From Paraburkholderia fungorum (GTDB taxonomy: Bacteria; Pseudomonadota; Gammaproteobacteria; Burkholderiales; Burkholderiaceae): DNA of 64,000 nucleotides. Location: contig NZ_CADFGE010000002.1 of the NCBI RefSeq assembly GCF_902833645.1, positions 127,158 through 191,157 on the forward strand. The letters run 5' to 3'. Made by a program: the position numbers and the translations under genes. Within the stretch, counting starts at the first letter, position 1. Each line of letters starts with the position of its first letter. The notes below the pieces were generated by a model. It saw only the letters and a program-made list of their open reading frames with translations, was not told the DNA's origin and did not search any database. Below are positions 8,850-16,397 of the stretch, piece after piece.

Positions 8850-9566
8850 ATGAATATCACTGCTAGCTTCCGCGATCCGTCGCTAAGCGCGAGCGACTTC
8901 CCTGAAATCCTCGCGCGCATTTCAAAGATCATCAATGCACTCACAACGCGTGACGATTCCCTGCGCTATGAAAACTGGATGCTCAAAGGTGACACGCAGC
9001 AAGAAGCGTCCATGTATCACGTCTACGATAGTGGAGGCAGTGCTACGCCGGCGGCAATTGCGGTACTTCGCGAAGAATTTCGCGGTAAGGATGACTTTAC
9101 ATACGTAGCAATGTGGGACGGAAATCTCGAAACCAATGATGGTGCTTCTATCTCGTGCCACGTTGGGGACAAACACTTTCCCGACACCCTTAGCGTTCGC
9201 ATCGATGGGGACGCTTGGCGCACGTATACAGCAATCGTGGATGTTGTCTCGGAAATAGTTGCGGTTTTTAGCCCTTTGCTCGTCGAAGTAACCTTGGATG
9301 CATACTCAACGAAACAAGTCTTCGACGACAAGCCTGGTGTCGGCTGGATGCTGTATCTGCCGAAAGTCATAACGGCGCAGCAGGTTCCCGAAGCTCACGC
9401 CCTGCTTCCTGTCCCTGAGAAGGGTAAAAAACAGGCCGGCACTATCATCGTTAGCGTGACGGACGGCCCTTTTTCAACAGACAACCCTGAACACGTAGAG
9501 ACGGCTAACCGCATCGAAATCAGACTCGTCGACCAAGATCTTTTACCTAGGTACGTTGACCTTTAA
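8850..9566 (+). CDS. Imm52-type immunity protein
   Basis: A 238-residue cytosolic-looking protein without signal peptide, starting 8 bp after the toxin stop. A TTG at 8838 overlaps the toxin stop and would add four residues; ATG 8850 is preferred. The C-terminal third carries PGVGWMLYLPKVIT, GTIIVSVTDGPFS and IEIRLVDQDLLPRY, which I recognise as Imm52 family text; that family is known as an immediate neighbour of Tox-REase-5 toxins. It should bind and neutralise the nuclease domain of the upstream product. Base composition is lower in GC than the flanking core genes, as often seen for acquired immunity genes. Confidence 0.75.
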   Translation: MNITASFRDPSLSASDFPEILARISKIINALTTRDDSLRYENWMLKGDTQQEASMYHVYDSGGSATPAAIAVLREEFRGKDDFTYVAMWDGNLETNDGASISCHVGDKHFPDTLSVRIDGDAWRTYTAIVDVVSEIVAVFSPLLVEVTLDAYSTKQVFDDKPGVGWMLYLPKVITAQQVPEAHALLPVPEKGKKQAGTIIVSVTDGPFSTDNPEHVETANRIEIRLVDQDLLPRYVDL

Positions 9567-9657
9567 CGGCGGCGGACTCGGCACCAAAGATTCGTTCGCA
9601 AAGCGATCGTGCTTCTCCGCGATCGGACTAGCGGAAGTAGGGAAGGCGCGTGACATA

Positions 9658-9676
9658 AACCCGCGAGTGGCGGGTT
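9658..9676. terminator. Short hairpin after the immunity gene
   Basis: AACCCGC (9658-9664) pairs with GCGGGTT (9670-9676) over a 5-nt loop. It overlaps the stop codon of the minus-strand HTH gene and lies about 90 bp after the immunity gene, so it could end transcription from either side. There is no clear U-tract. Confidence 0.4.
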
Positions 9677-10319
9677 ATGACTCTCGCTCGCCATGCACGT
9701 ATGCAGGCGGCCCGATACCCGCAAACATTCGACCTGAGCGCCACATTCGCGGCAACTCAACTGCCAGCGCGTGCCAGCGCGCGAGCACGGTCGAGAATGT
9801 TCCTTCGCGCTTGGCCCGCCGGATTTTGTCGACCACGTTCCAGCCACGCACATACAACGCGAAGCTGCGTTTGCTCGAAAGGAAATGCGGAGCGTGAACA
9901 CCGACCCACGCGAGCAATTCGGCCGGTGGAACGTCCGGAGCCGCCGGATCGGGCTCGACGTTGGGGATTACGCGAGTTTCGGCGGAAGGCGTTGCATCGC
10001 TGGTGTTACCGCGCGCCGCGCTAGTCTCAAGCGCAAGCAGGCGTAGCATTTCGATGCGGTGCCACGGGATCGGGGAGCGGCCGGCGACATAGTTGCGGAT
10101 CGTTCGCGAGCAACAGCGCAGTTTCCTAGCGACTTCGGCGATTGAAAGACCGTCGGTCAGCGCCAGAAACTCGTGCAGACCGCCATGTCGTTGTTCTGCG
10201 AACACCTGAGAACCCTCTGAAGTCTGAAGGGCGCGCAATCTAACGTACACATTAATCTCGCTAAATAGGTTGAAGATTGTAAGAAATGGGGATCGGGTGT
10301 TAGCGAGTAGGTTTGACAT
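9675..10319 (-). CDS. Phage-type regulatory protein with HTH
   Basis: A 214-residue protein if started at the ATG at 10317-10319; an upstream in-frame ATG at 10463 gives 262 residues but adds unconvincing text. Residues about 40-95 read HEFLALTDGLSIAEVARKL and then CSRTIRNYVAGRSPIPWHR, a helix-turn-helix in the style of DUF3653-like phage regulators (recognition helix followed by G-R-x-P-I-P-W). The C-terminal half (about 135-200) has HAPHFLSSKRSFALYVRGW and WNVVDKIRRAKREG and no domain I recognise. No good ribosome site is visible. It transcribes towards the toxin/immunity pair and is probably a surviving prophage regulator; whether it controls the toxin is unknown. Confidence 0.55.
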   Translation of the reverse strand: MSNLLANTRSPFLTIFNLFSEINVYVRLRALQTSEGSQVFAEQRHGGLHEFLALTDGLSIAEVARKLRCCSRTIRNYVAGRSPIPWHRIEMLRLLALETSAARGNTSDATPSAETRVIPNVEPDPAAPDVPPAELLAWVGVHAPHFLSSKRSFALYVRGWNVVDKIRRAKREGTFSTVLARWHALAVELPRMWRSGRMFAGIGPPAYVHGERES

Positions 10320-10794
10320 AATATAAATTATCAACAAATCGTGTGTAGCAGCTTTATGTAAATGTCGTGTTCTAGCCAGATAGAAATGTCGTGTTTTTGA
10401 ATGCTGGCATGCTGGTCGGTCCGTTGCGAGATTCCGGAGGCGGCCATGTGTCCATGCCTGCAAGAATCACCCACATAGCATGACGGCCCATTGCGACTTA
10501 CAGAAAACTTTCACATAAGAAATGCTCAAGCAATTAAGCATCCGCTCGCGACGGGATGTCGCACCGGGCATATGGATAAACCATTTATAGTGCACCGCAC
10601 AAGCCCGTATGACCGGTAGATGTGATCCGATGGTTGTGTTATATTGCACCGCACAAACTTCGTCCGATCGGCAAGCGCGATCCGACAGCCGCGTCCGGCG
10701 TTGCCGGGTTGCGGACCGAGATGCCGCTGAAGTTGAGTCGCCGCACCTGTCAGCTACGTCCAGTTTCTGTCTACATCATCAAAATGAGGTCCCT
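10320..10794. other. Intergenic region with a direct repeat
   Basis: No gene is supported across this 475-bp, relatively AT-rich stretch. Its one clear structure is a 17-bp direct repeat at 10586-10602 and 10640-10656. It probably contains the right border of the prophage remnant and the promoter of the small membrane gene that follows. Confidence 0.5.
10586..10656 (+). repeat. Two direct copies of a 17-bp motif (TATAKTGCACCGCACAA)
   Basis: Copies at 10586-10602 and 10640-10656 differ at one base of 17 and start 54 bp apart, close to five helical turns. They lie about 140-210 bp before the small membrane gene at 10795, so they may be paired activator or repressor sites. Each contains a TATA-like start directly before TGCACCGCAC, so duplicated promoter elements are an alternative. 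Confidence 0.5.
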
Positions 10795-10950
10795 GTGAAA
10801 TACCTTACCCGTATCGCCGCGTCTGGCGCACTCCTGGTCGTCGCTCTCGGTATTGTTACCTTCGCCCAGATCAAGTTCGCTCCGCAATCGGCAGACAACA
10901 ATCCGGTGGCACGGATCGTCCTGAACGTCGAATCGCAACTAAACGGTTGA
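10795..10950 (+). CDS. Small membrane or secreted peptide, 51 aa
   Basis: A GTG-started frame with a GAGG ribosome site 6-9 bp upstream. The product begins [20 protein letters not shown], one hydrophobic helix after two positive charges, followed by a short polar tail ending in [10 protein letters not shown]. It could be a single-pass inner-membrane peptide or an exported peptide; the helix has no clear cleavage site. I do not recognise a family. Support comes from the ribosome site, the signal-like N terminus, the strong hairpin 45 bp after its stop, and the repeat motif in its upstream region. Confidence 0.5.
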   Translation: MKYLTRIAASGALLVVALGIVTFAQIKFAPQSADNNPVARIVLNVESQLNG

Positions 10951-10994
10951 GCGACTCCACCGCCGTATGTAGCACGCGCCCCGCAGGCAAGGAA

Positions 10995-11029
10995 AAACCC
11001 GCCAGGCTCCGAAGAGAACTGGCGGGTTT
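10995..11029. terminator. Bidirectional rho-independent terminator
   Basis: A perfect 11-bp stem (AAACCCGCCAG / CTGGCGGGTTT) with a 13-nt loop, preceded by AAAAA and ended by TTT. It can terminate the small gene on the plus strand and anything entering on the minus strand from the decayed thiolase gene. Confidence 0.8.
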
Positions 11030-11149
11030 GAGCTACTGATTTCGGATTCACATGCCAGGCGATGGTAGCGGAGTTGACGCCTGCTCAGGCTCCCCCAGCG
11101 ACCAGTCGACCTCCATGTCCACGGCATCCAACACCTTGGCAGCGGTGGC

Positions 11150-11793
11150 CACTGCCGCATCGGGAAAAAGGCCGCGCCGTCATTGATACCCGATGCGTTG
11201 CCCGCGGTCACCGTGCCGTCTTTTTTGAACGCCGGCTTCATCCTCCCGAGCGTCTCCATTGTCGTGCCGGGCTTCACGTGCTCGTCGGTGTCGAATCTCA
11301 CTTCGCCCTTCTTCGTCTGTTTGACGATGGGAACGATTTGCGAATTAAAACGCCCTTCGGCGATCGCCTGCGCAGCCCGGCGGTGAGCGCGCGCCGTTGC
11401 GCATGGCGGTGGATAGATAGCCGCCGCGGCTCATCACTTCGACCCCTTCGCCGATGCCATAGTCGCAATCGCCTGGCAAAATATTCTGCGCTGCCGTCAC
11501 GATGGCCTGCAGGCCGGACGAACACAAACGATTCACCGACATCGCCACCGAATCCATGGGAAGACCGGCCTGGATAGACGCCACCCGCGCCAGGTAAGCA
11601 AAGCGGGACTCGGTGAGGATCGTGTTGCCGACGGTCACGGAATGGATCGCCGCCGGGTCGACGCCGGAGCGCGTGAGCGTCTCTTTCATGACCGTACCGG
11701 CCAATTCCGCCGGTCGATGTCGGCAAGAGATCCGCCGAAAGTTCCGATCGCCGACCGGGCCGCGCCCAGCACCACTACATTACGCTTGCTCAC
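11150..11793 (-). pseudogene. Acetyl-CoA acetyltransferase (thiolase), frameshifted and internally deleted
   Basis: Reading from the GTG at 11791-11793 gives the thiolase N terminus (RNVVVLGAARSAIGTFGG). Near 11712 one C is missing, so the frame shifts; the next frame continues ELAGTVMKETLTRSG and the active-site segment SVNRLCSSGLQAIV. After TAMRNGAR (about 11390) roughly 90 residues are missing and another frame resumes at [19 protein letters not shown], running to [14 protein letters not shown] (about 11170), after which similarity is lost. The catalytic cysteine is still encoded, but the deletion, the frameshifts and the missing C terminus with its Cys/His pair make it non-functional. It may originally have served beta-oxidation or polyhydroxyalkanoate synthesis. 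Confidence 0.85.
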
Positions 11794-12188
11794 AATGACT
11801 TCAGTTGCGATTGATTGACAGAGATTCAGCCGGCCTTGCGCCTGCGGGACCAGCAGCCATCCGTATTTTAAAAAAGAGTCTCGCAATCCTTGCCGTACGA
11901 AAAAGGGTTGTGTCGCGATGGGCGATGAGACGGCCAGCCGGACCCGGCAGGCCGCCGCGGTGGTCCGCGCGATCGACATCCTGCGATCCGTGCCCATGCC
12001 GGCGGCGCGCCTGACCGATGACATTTCGCGGTGGGGCAGCGCGCGCCGTCAGCGCGCTGCAAGCGCAGCGCACCCGCGCCTCACCGTTGGCGCTAATTTT
12101 CTCGGGTTTCCAAACCTTTCCCACCAAAACCCGCCTCTCCAAATTTTCCCCGCCGTTTAAGTCACCTCGTTTGCGTTCATGAGAATCT
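11794..12188. other. Non-coding or decayed region before the N-acyl amino acid synthase gene
   Basis: No convincing gene is visible. A plus-strand open frame at 11918-12160 begins like a regulator N terminus but loses any family resemblance after about 25 residues; I leave it uncalled. The AT-rich part from about 12090 to 12188 probably holds the promoter of the 12264 gene. Confidence 0.4.
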
Positions 12189-12240
12189 AGTCTGTCGCCT
12201 TGGAAGCAACTCCATCGCTTCCAAGGCGACAGACTTTTCT
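12189..12240 (+). terminator. Very strong hairpin with T-tract in the leader of the FeeM-like gene
   Basis: A perfect 19-bp stem (12189-12207 with 12217-12235) closes a 9-nt loop and is followed by TTTTCT. It has the form of a rho-independent terminator reading rightwards, yet no intact plus-strand gene lies upstream before 10950 and the next start codon is only 24 bp downstream. It may insulate the 12264 gene from read-through or act as an attenuator in its leader. Confidence 0.75.
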
Positions 12241-12263
12241 TCTCATCCGTCTACGAGGTTGAA

Positions 12264-13058
12264 ATGGACCGCATCGATTCAGTTGTTTTAACGCAAAATA
12301 CGGGCTACACGTCGCTCGAAGAACGATTCAATCAGAACACCGTAAAGAAAACGGAAAGGTTGCCGTTTACGGTACAGGTGGCAAGTAACCTGGCTGACCT
12401 CGACAAAGCCGTCGAGATGCGTCGCGCCGCCTATCGACGTCACGTGCCGGAATTCGCCGAGACCATGGTCGTCGAGACGTTGGACCGCGCGCCCGGCACC
12501 GTTGTGCTACTCGCGCAATCGCGTCTGGATGGTGGCCCGCTCGGCACCATGCGGGTCCAGACCAATACATTCGGTCCGCTAGCCGTCGAACAATCGGTCC
12601 GTCTGCCGGACTGGCTGAGTCAGGCAAGCCTCGCTGAGGCGACGAGGCTTGGAGTCGCGCGCGGTTCGATCGGTCGCATGGTGAAGGTGGCGCTGTGCAA
12701 AGCGTTCTTCATGTATTGTGCGCAGAATGGGGTCGACTGGATGTTAATTACGGCGCGCTCACCGCTCGATCGGGAATATGAAGCGATGTTATTCGGCGAT
12801 GTGTACGGCCACAACGAATTCCTTCCGATGGCGCACGTTGGAGGGTTGCCACATCGCGTAATGGCGAAACCGGTTGCTTTGGTCCGTCAGCGTTGGGCGA
12901 AGGTTAATCACCCGTTCTACGGCTTCTTTTTTGAAACGGATCACATTGACATCGACATCACCAGCGCATCAAATCAGAGCGCAGCGGGCCATGAGGCTGA
13001 TTGCGGTGGCCTGACGGGCAGCGCCTCAGGTCATCTGTGGCCGCTGAGCGAAACGTAA
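12264..13058 (+). CDS. N-acyl amino acid synthase, FeeM-like (GNAT-related fold)
   Basis: A 264-residue soluble protein whose residues about 34-220 match the FeeM N-acyl amino acid synthase domain: FTVQVASNLADLDKAVEMRR, RLDGGPLGTMRV, EATRLGVARGS and YCAQNGVDWMLITARSP. FeeM enzymes join a fatty acyl chain, delivered on acyl-ACP, to an amino acid such as tyrosine, giving a long-chain N-acyl amino acid. A GAGG ribosome site lies 9 bp before the ATG. No acyl carrier protein or other fee-type genes are adjacent. The next gene on the strand, 129 bp away, is a c-di-GMP turnover protein, suggesting that the lipid product or its synthesis is tied to a lifestyle switch. Confidence 0.75.
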   Translation: MDRIDSVVLTQNTGYTSLEERFNQNTVKKTERLPFTVQVASNLADLDKAVEMRRAAYRRHVPEFAETMVVETLDRAPGTVVLLAQSRLDGGPLGTMRVQTNTFGPLAVEQSVRLPDWLSQASLAEATRLGVARGSIGRMVKVALCKAFFMYCAQNGVDWMLITARSPLDREYEAMLFGDVYGHNEFLPMAHVGGLPHRVMAKPVALVRQRWAKVNHPFYGFFFETDHIDIDITSASNQSAAGHEADCGGLTGSASGHLWPLSET

Positions 13059-13187
13059 AGCAAGATGTCCGTCCGAAGAAATCCGGGCGGACAGGAGATC
13101 GGTCGCGTCAGCGCAGTCGTGCTTTCGCGACTGACTATCGCAGCATCACAATGAAACCAAAGTGAAGTCATTGGGGAAGGGCAGCAA

Positions 13188-16133
13188 ATGACACGCGTTA
13201 AGTGGGCGCTCCGGGACCGACTGACCGGCTGGGCTTTTCAGCGGTTCTCGGTATACGTAGCGCCATTTGTGATTGTGCTCGGCAGCATCGCAGTCGTGTT
13301 CTGGGCGCCGCGCCAATTTGACACGACAGGAATGGTCGCGCTCAGCTTTCCCGTGATTCCGGATCCGTCGGCGACACTGTCACCCGCCACCGCCATCGCC
13401 CGCCTACGCGACGCCGCGCCCACTGCACGTTTTAGTACCCATCTCGCTGAAACACCCTTCTGGTTCATGCTCACCGCGCCTGCTCTGGGCGGCGCAGGCC
13501 CGACATTCATCGACCTGCCGTCGCGGCACGCACAGGCGCTGTCCTGCTGGCGGACCGGCCCCGTCCTGACGCTGCTCGGCGCGGCCAACCGCCAAGGCAC
13601 GAGCGGAGAGATGCGCGCCAACAAGGCCGGCTTTGCGCTGAGGCTCGACGAGCACGCCGCTCAAACGCAGATCTTGTGCCGAGGCACCTTCTCCGGACCC
13701 GCGTATATCACCGCATCCGCAACGAACGCCGAGGAGCTCGAGGTATCCGCCCTCGACTTTACCCAGAGCGCGTCGCTGATCACTGGCGGCCTGCTGACGC
13801 TCGCGATCTTCGTATTCGTTACAGCAATCATCAATCGCGAATGGACTTACGTGATCTTTGCCGCCTGGCTCGTCGGCAATCTCCGGTTGAGCGCCAACGC
13901 AATGGGCTTCGATACCGAATGGATGGGCTGGCTCATTCCGCCTGACCATATCGCACTGTTGCGGGAATTCACGTTCGCTTCCTATTACGTGCTGACCACG
14001 ACGCTCTTTGTGGAGCTTTTTCGCCGCGAGCTGAAAGCAATCGGCCTGCGCTGGAGCCTGCACGCCGTGCGGTATGGCGGCTGCCTGCTGATGATCGCCG
14101 CATGTACGCTGAGCTACGCGCACTTCATTCCCGTGCTCTGGGCGTGCGCCAGCTTCTGCATACTGGTGCTGACCTATTTCCTCGTACAGTTGTTCATCAA
14201 GGCCCGCTCACGGACCGTGCTTTGGTATGTCGCGTCAATGGGCATCGTGCTATTCGCGACGCTGTCGCAAGTACTCGCCGCCGCGCTCGGCGTGAAGGCG
14301 CTGGCCGGCGCGCTGAGCCCCGTGGTGACAGCACTGTCGTCGAGCATGCTTTGTGCGTTCGCTATTGCGGAACGTATGCGCGAAGAGCGAGAGCGGCGCC
14401 GACAAATGCAAATCGAACTGCGCAACACGTATGACGTCACGCCGATCGGCCTCTTCACGCTGAGCGGGGACAGCGCCTTCCTTCGCGCCAATCCGGCGCT
14501 GCACTCGATGTTGGGCCTGCCTCAACAGCACCACGGCGCGCATCGCTGGGCCGACTATTTCGCCCCGGGCGCCGAGCGCGCGCTCGCTGAACTCCTGGAG
14601 CGCGACGACTCGGCGTCGATCGAGATCGAGGGTACAGCCGGCACGAAGACAGAGGCGCGGCGCTACTCGTTGCGAGCGATTCGCGCGAACGGCTTCATCG
14701 AAGGCTCGCTCGAGGACGTGACGGACCGCTCGAAAGCTGTGGAGCGGCTGCACTTCCTGGCCGAGCACGACCCACTCACCGGTCTCCTGAACCGTCGCGG
14801 TATCGAGCATGCAATCAGCCGGCAAAGCGGCGAAAACGGTCCGTGGGCGCTCGCGTATCTCGATCTCGACCGCTTCAAGCTGTTAAACGACCTGTTCGGC
14901 CACGGGACCGGCGACGAGATACTGCGGCATGTCGCTGCGCGCCTCGTCGAGCGCCTCGGTTCCGACGTGCCGATCGGGCGAATCGGCGGGGACGAATTCG
15001 TCTGCGTGCTCGTGAACATGGAAATCGACGATGCGGTCGCGCGCTGCCGAGAACTCGTCTCGGCGCTAAACTCCGCACCGGTTAATGTCGACACGCGAGC
15101 GTTCCAGATCAGAGGATCGGTCGGCGTAGTCGAGTGCTCGCAAGGTGAGCGAGTCCTCGACGCCCTCGCCTATGCCGACCGTGCGTGTCGCGCTGCAAAA
15201 CGCGGCGGCAATGCGCGGCTCGTCGCACTGCGCAAGGGCGCGCCGGCCTTTGAGGAGCGCGCCGCCGAGATCAGCCTGATCGAGGCGCTGGGACAGAGCC
15301 GGTTACCCGAGGGGCTGTTCCTCGTGATGCAGCCGATCATGTCGATGCGCGCACCGACAGAAGCGCTCGACTTTGAAGTGCTGCTGCGTCTGCGCATGCC
15401 GGACGGCTCGGTCGCGACCGCTGCGAAACTGATCGCCGCCGCGGAGGACTCCGGTACCATCACCGCGATCGACCGATGGGTACTCTCGACGACGCTCGCA
15501 TGGCTCAGGGACAACCGCGCGTCGCTCTCCACCACTCGCTTCGTATGCGTGAACCTGAGCGGCGGTTCGCTCAACGACGAACAATTTCTCGACGAGCTGT
15601 TCGGGCTGTTTTCGCGTCACGAAGACGTCGTTCATTACCTGTGCATCGAAATCACCGAAAGCGTCGCGCTGCACGATCTCGAGCATACGGAGCGCTTCAT
15701 CGCGCGCGTCCACGACATGGGTGCAAAGATCGCGATCGACGATTTCGGCGCGGGTCAGACCTCACTTCGTTACCTCAAGAAGCTGTCGGCCGACGCACTA
15801 AAAATCGACGGCGAGTTTGTGCGCACAATGTGTAACCATCCGGCCGACGTCGCGATCGTCGAGGCGATCATTAGCCTGGCACGCAATCTCGGCATGCGCA
15901 GCATTGCTGAATGGGTCGAAGACCTCGAGACCTTGCGCGCGCTGAATGAACTGGGCGTCGACTACGTGCAAGGTTTCGCGATCGCGAAACCGCAAGAGGC
16001 CGAGGACATTCTCACGGCCTCCTCGGCCGCTAGCTTCGTGACTAATACCGACCTCACACGCTATCTGAATGCGCAGCAGACACAGCGCGGCGGCGCTGAT
16101 GAACAGCGCATGGAGCGTGAAAGCGCGGCCTGA
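13188..16133 (+). CDS. Membrane PAS-GGDEF-EAL c-di-GMP turnover protein
   Basis: A 981-residue protein with an N-terminal TM helix (about residues 22-42), a periplasmic domain of about 150 residues, then seven or so TM helices (about 195-400; a 7TM-type sensor layout), a charged coil, a PAS-like segment (about 415-520), GGDEF (about 530-685) and EAL (about 700-945). The diguanylate cyclase site is intact (RIGGDEF, residues 600-604) and the substrate-binding half has DLDRFKLLND. In the phosphodiesterase domain the signature is EVL at 730-732 rather than EAL, but the glutamate and the other metal and catalytic motifs remain (NLSGG, EITES, IDDFGAG, LKIDGEFV), though AEGVET has become AEWVED. Both activities are possible. 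It follows the FeeM-like gene. Confidence 0.9.
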   Translation: MTRVKWALRDRLTGWAFQRFSVYVAPFVIVLGSIAVVFWAPRQFDTTGMVALSFPVIPDPSATLSPATAIARLRDAAPTARFSTHLAETPFWFMLTAPALGGAGPTFIDLPSRHAQALSCWRTGPVLTLLGAANRQGTSGEMRANKAGFALRLDEHAAQTQILCRGTFSGPAYITASATNAEELEVSALDFTQSASLITGGLLTLAIFVFVTAIINREWTYVIFAAWLVGNLRLSANAMGFDTEWMGWLIPPDHIALLREFTFASYYVLTTTLFVELFRRELKAIGLRWSLHAVRYGGCLLMIAACTLSYAHFIPVLWACASFCILVLTYFLVQLFIKARSRTVLWYVASMGIVLFATLSQVLAAALGVKALAGALSPVVTALSSSMLCAFAIAERMREERERRRQMQIELRNTYDVTPIGLFTLSGDSAFLRANPALHSMLGLPQQHHGAHRWADYFAPGAERALAELLERDDSASIEIEGTAGTKTEARRYSLRAIRANGFIEGSLEDVTDRSKAVERLHFLAEHDPLTGLLNRRGIEHAISRQSGENGPWALAYLDLDRFKLLNDLFGHGTGDEILRHVAARLVERLGSDVPIGRIGGDEFVCVLVNMEIDDAVARCRELVSALNSAPVNVDTRAFQIRGSVGVVECSQGERVLDALAYADRACRAAKRGGNARLVALRKGAPAFEERAAEISLIEALGQSRLPEGLFLVMQPIMSMRAPTEALDFEVLLRLRMPDGSVATAAKLIAAAEDSGTITAIDRWVLSTTLAWLRDNRASLSTTRFVCVNLSGGSLNDEQFLDELFGLFSRHEDVVHYLCIEITESVALHDLEHTERFIARVHDMGAKIAIDDFGAGQTSLRYLKKLSADALKIDGEFVRTMCNHPADVAIVEAIISLARNLGMRSIAEWVEDLETLRALNELGVDYVQGFAIAKPQEAEDILTASSAASFVTNTDLTRYLNAQQTQRGGADEQRMERESAA

Positions 16134-16397
16134 AGCGGCTGGCCACGCCCAGACCACTGGCGCGTTCGCATTCTTCGCCGTGCCGCGTAAGGGGTGGCGG
16201 CTCTATACAACCGAGGTGGCCTCGCGGCGCTGGCAGGTTGATGAAGCGGCGACGGTAGAATGAAGTGGTGAAGAAAACGAAATCGCTTTATCACGGTCAC
16301 CGCTTCCCTGCCGTCGTCATCAGGTGCGCGGTTCGGTGGTATTTCCGTTTCAGCCTGAGTCTGCGCGACGTCGAGCCGGCTCCACCAACAGGCCACC

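Noticed and set aside
11918..12160. Possible regulator N terminus (MGDETASRTRQAAAVVRAID)
   Set aside because: Resemblance ends after about 25 residues, there is no ribosome site, and the rest is low-information Ala/Arg/Pro text.
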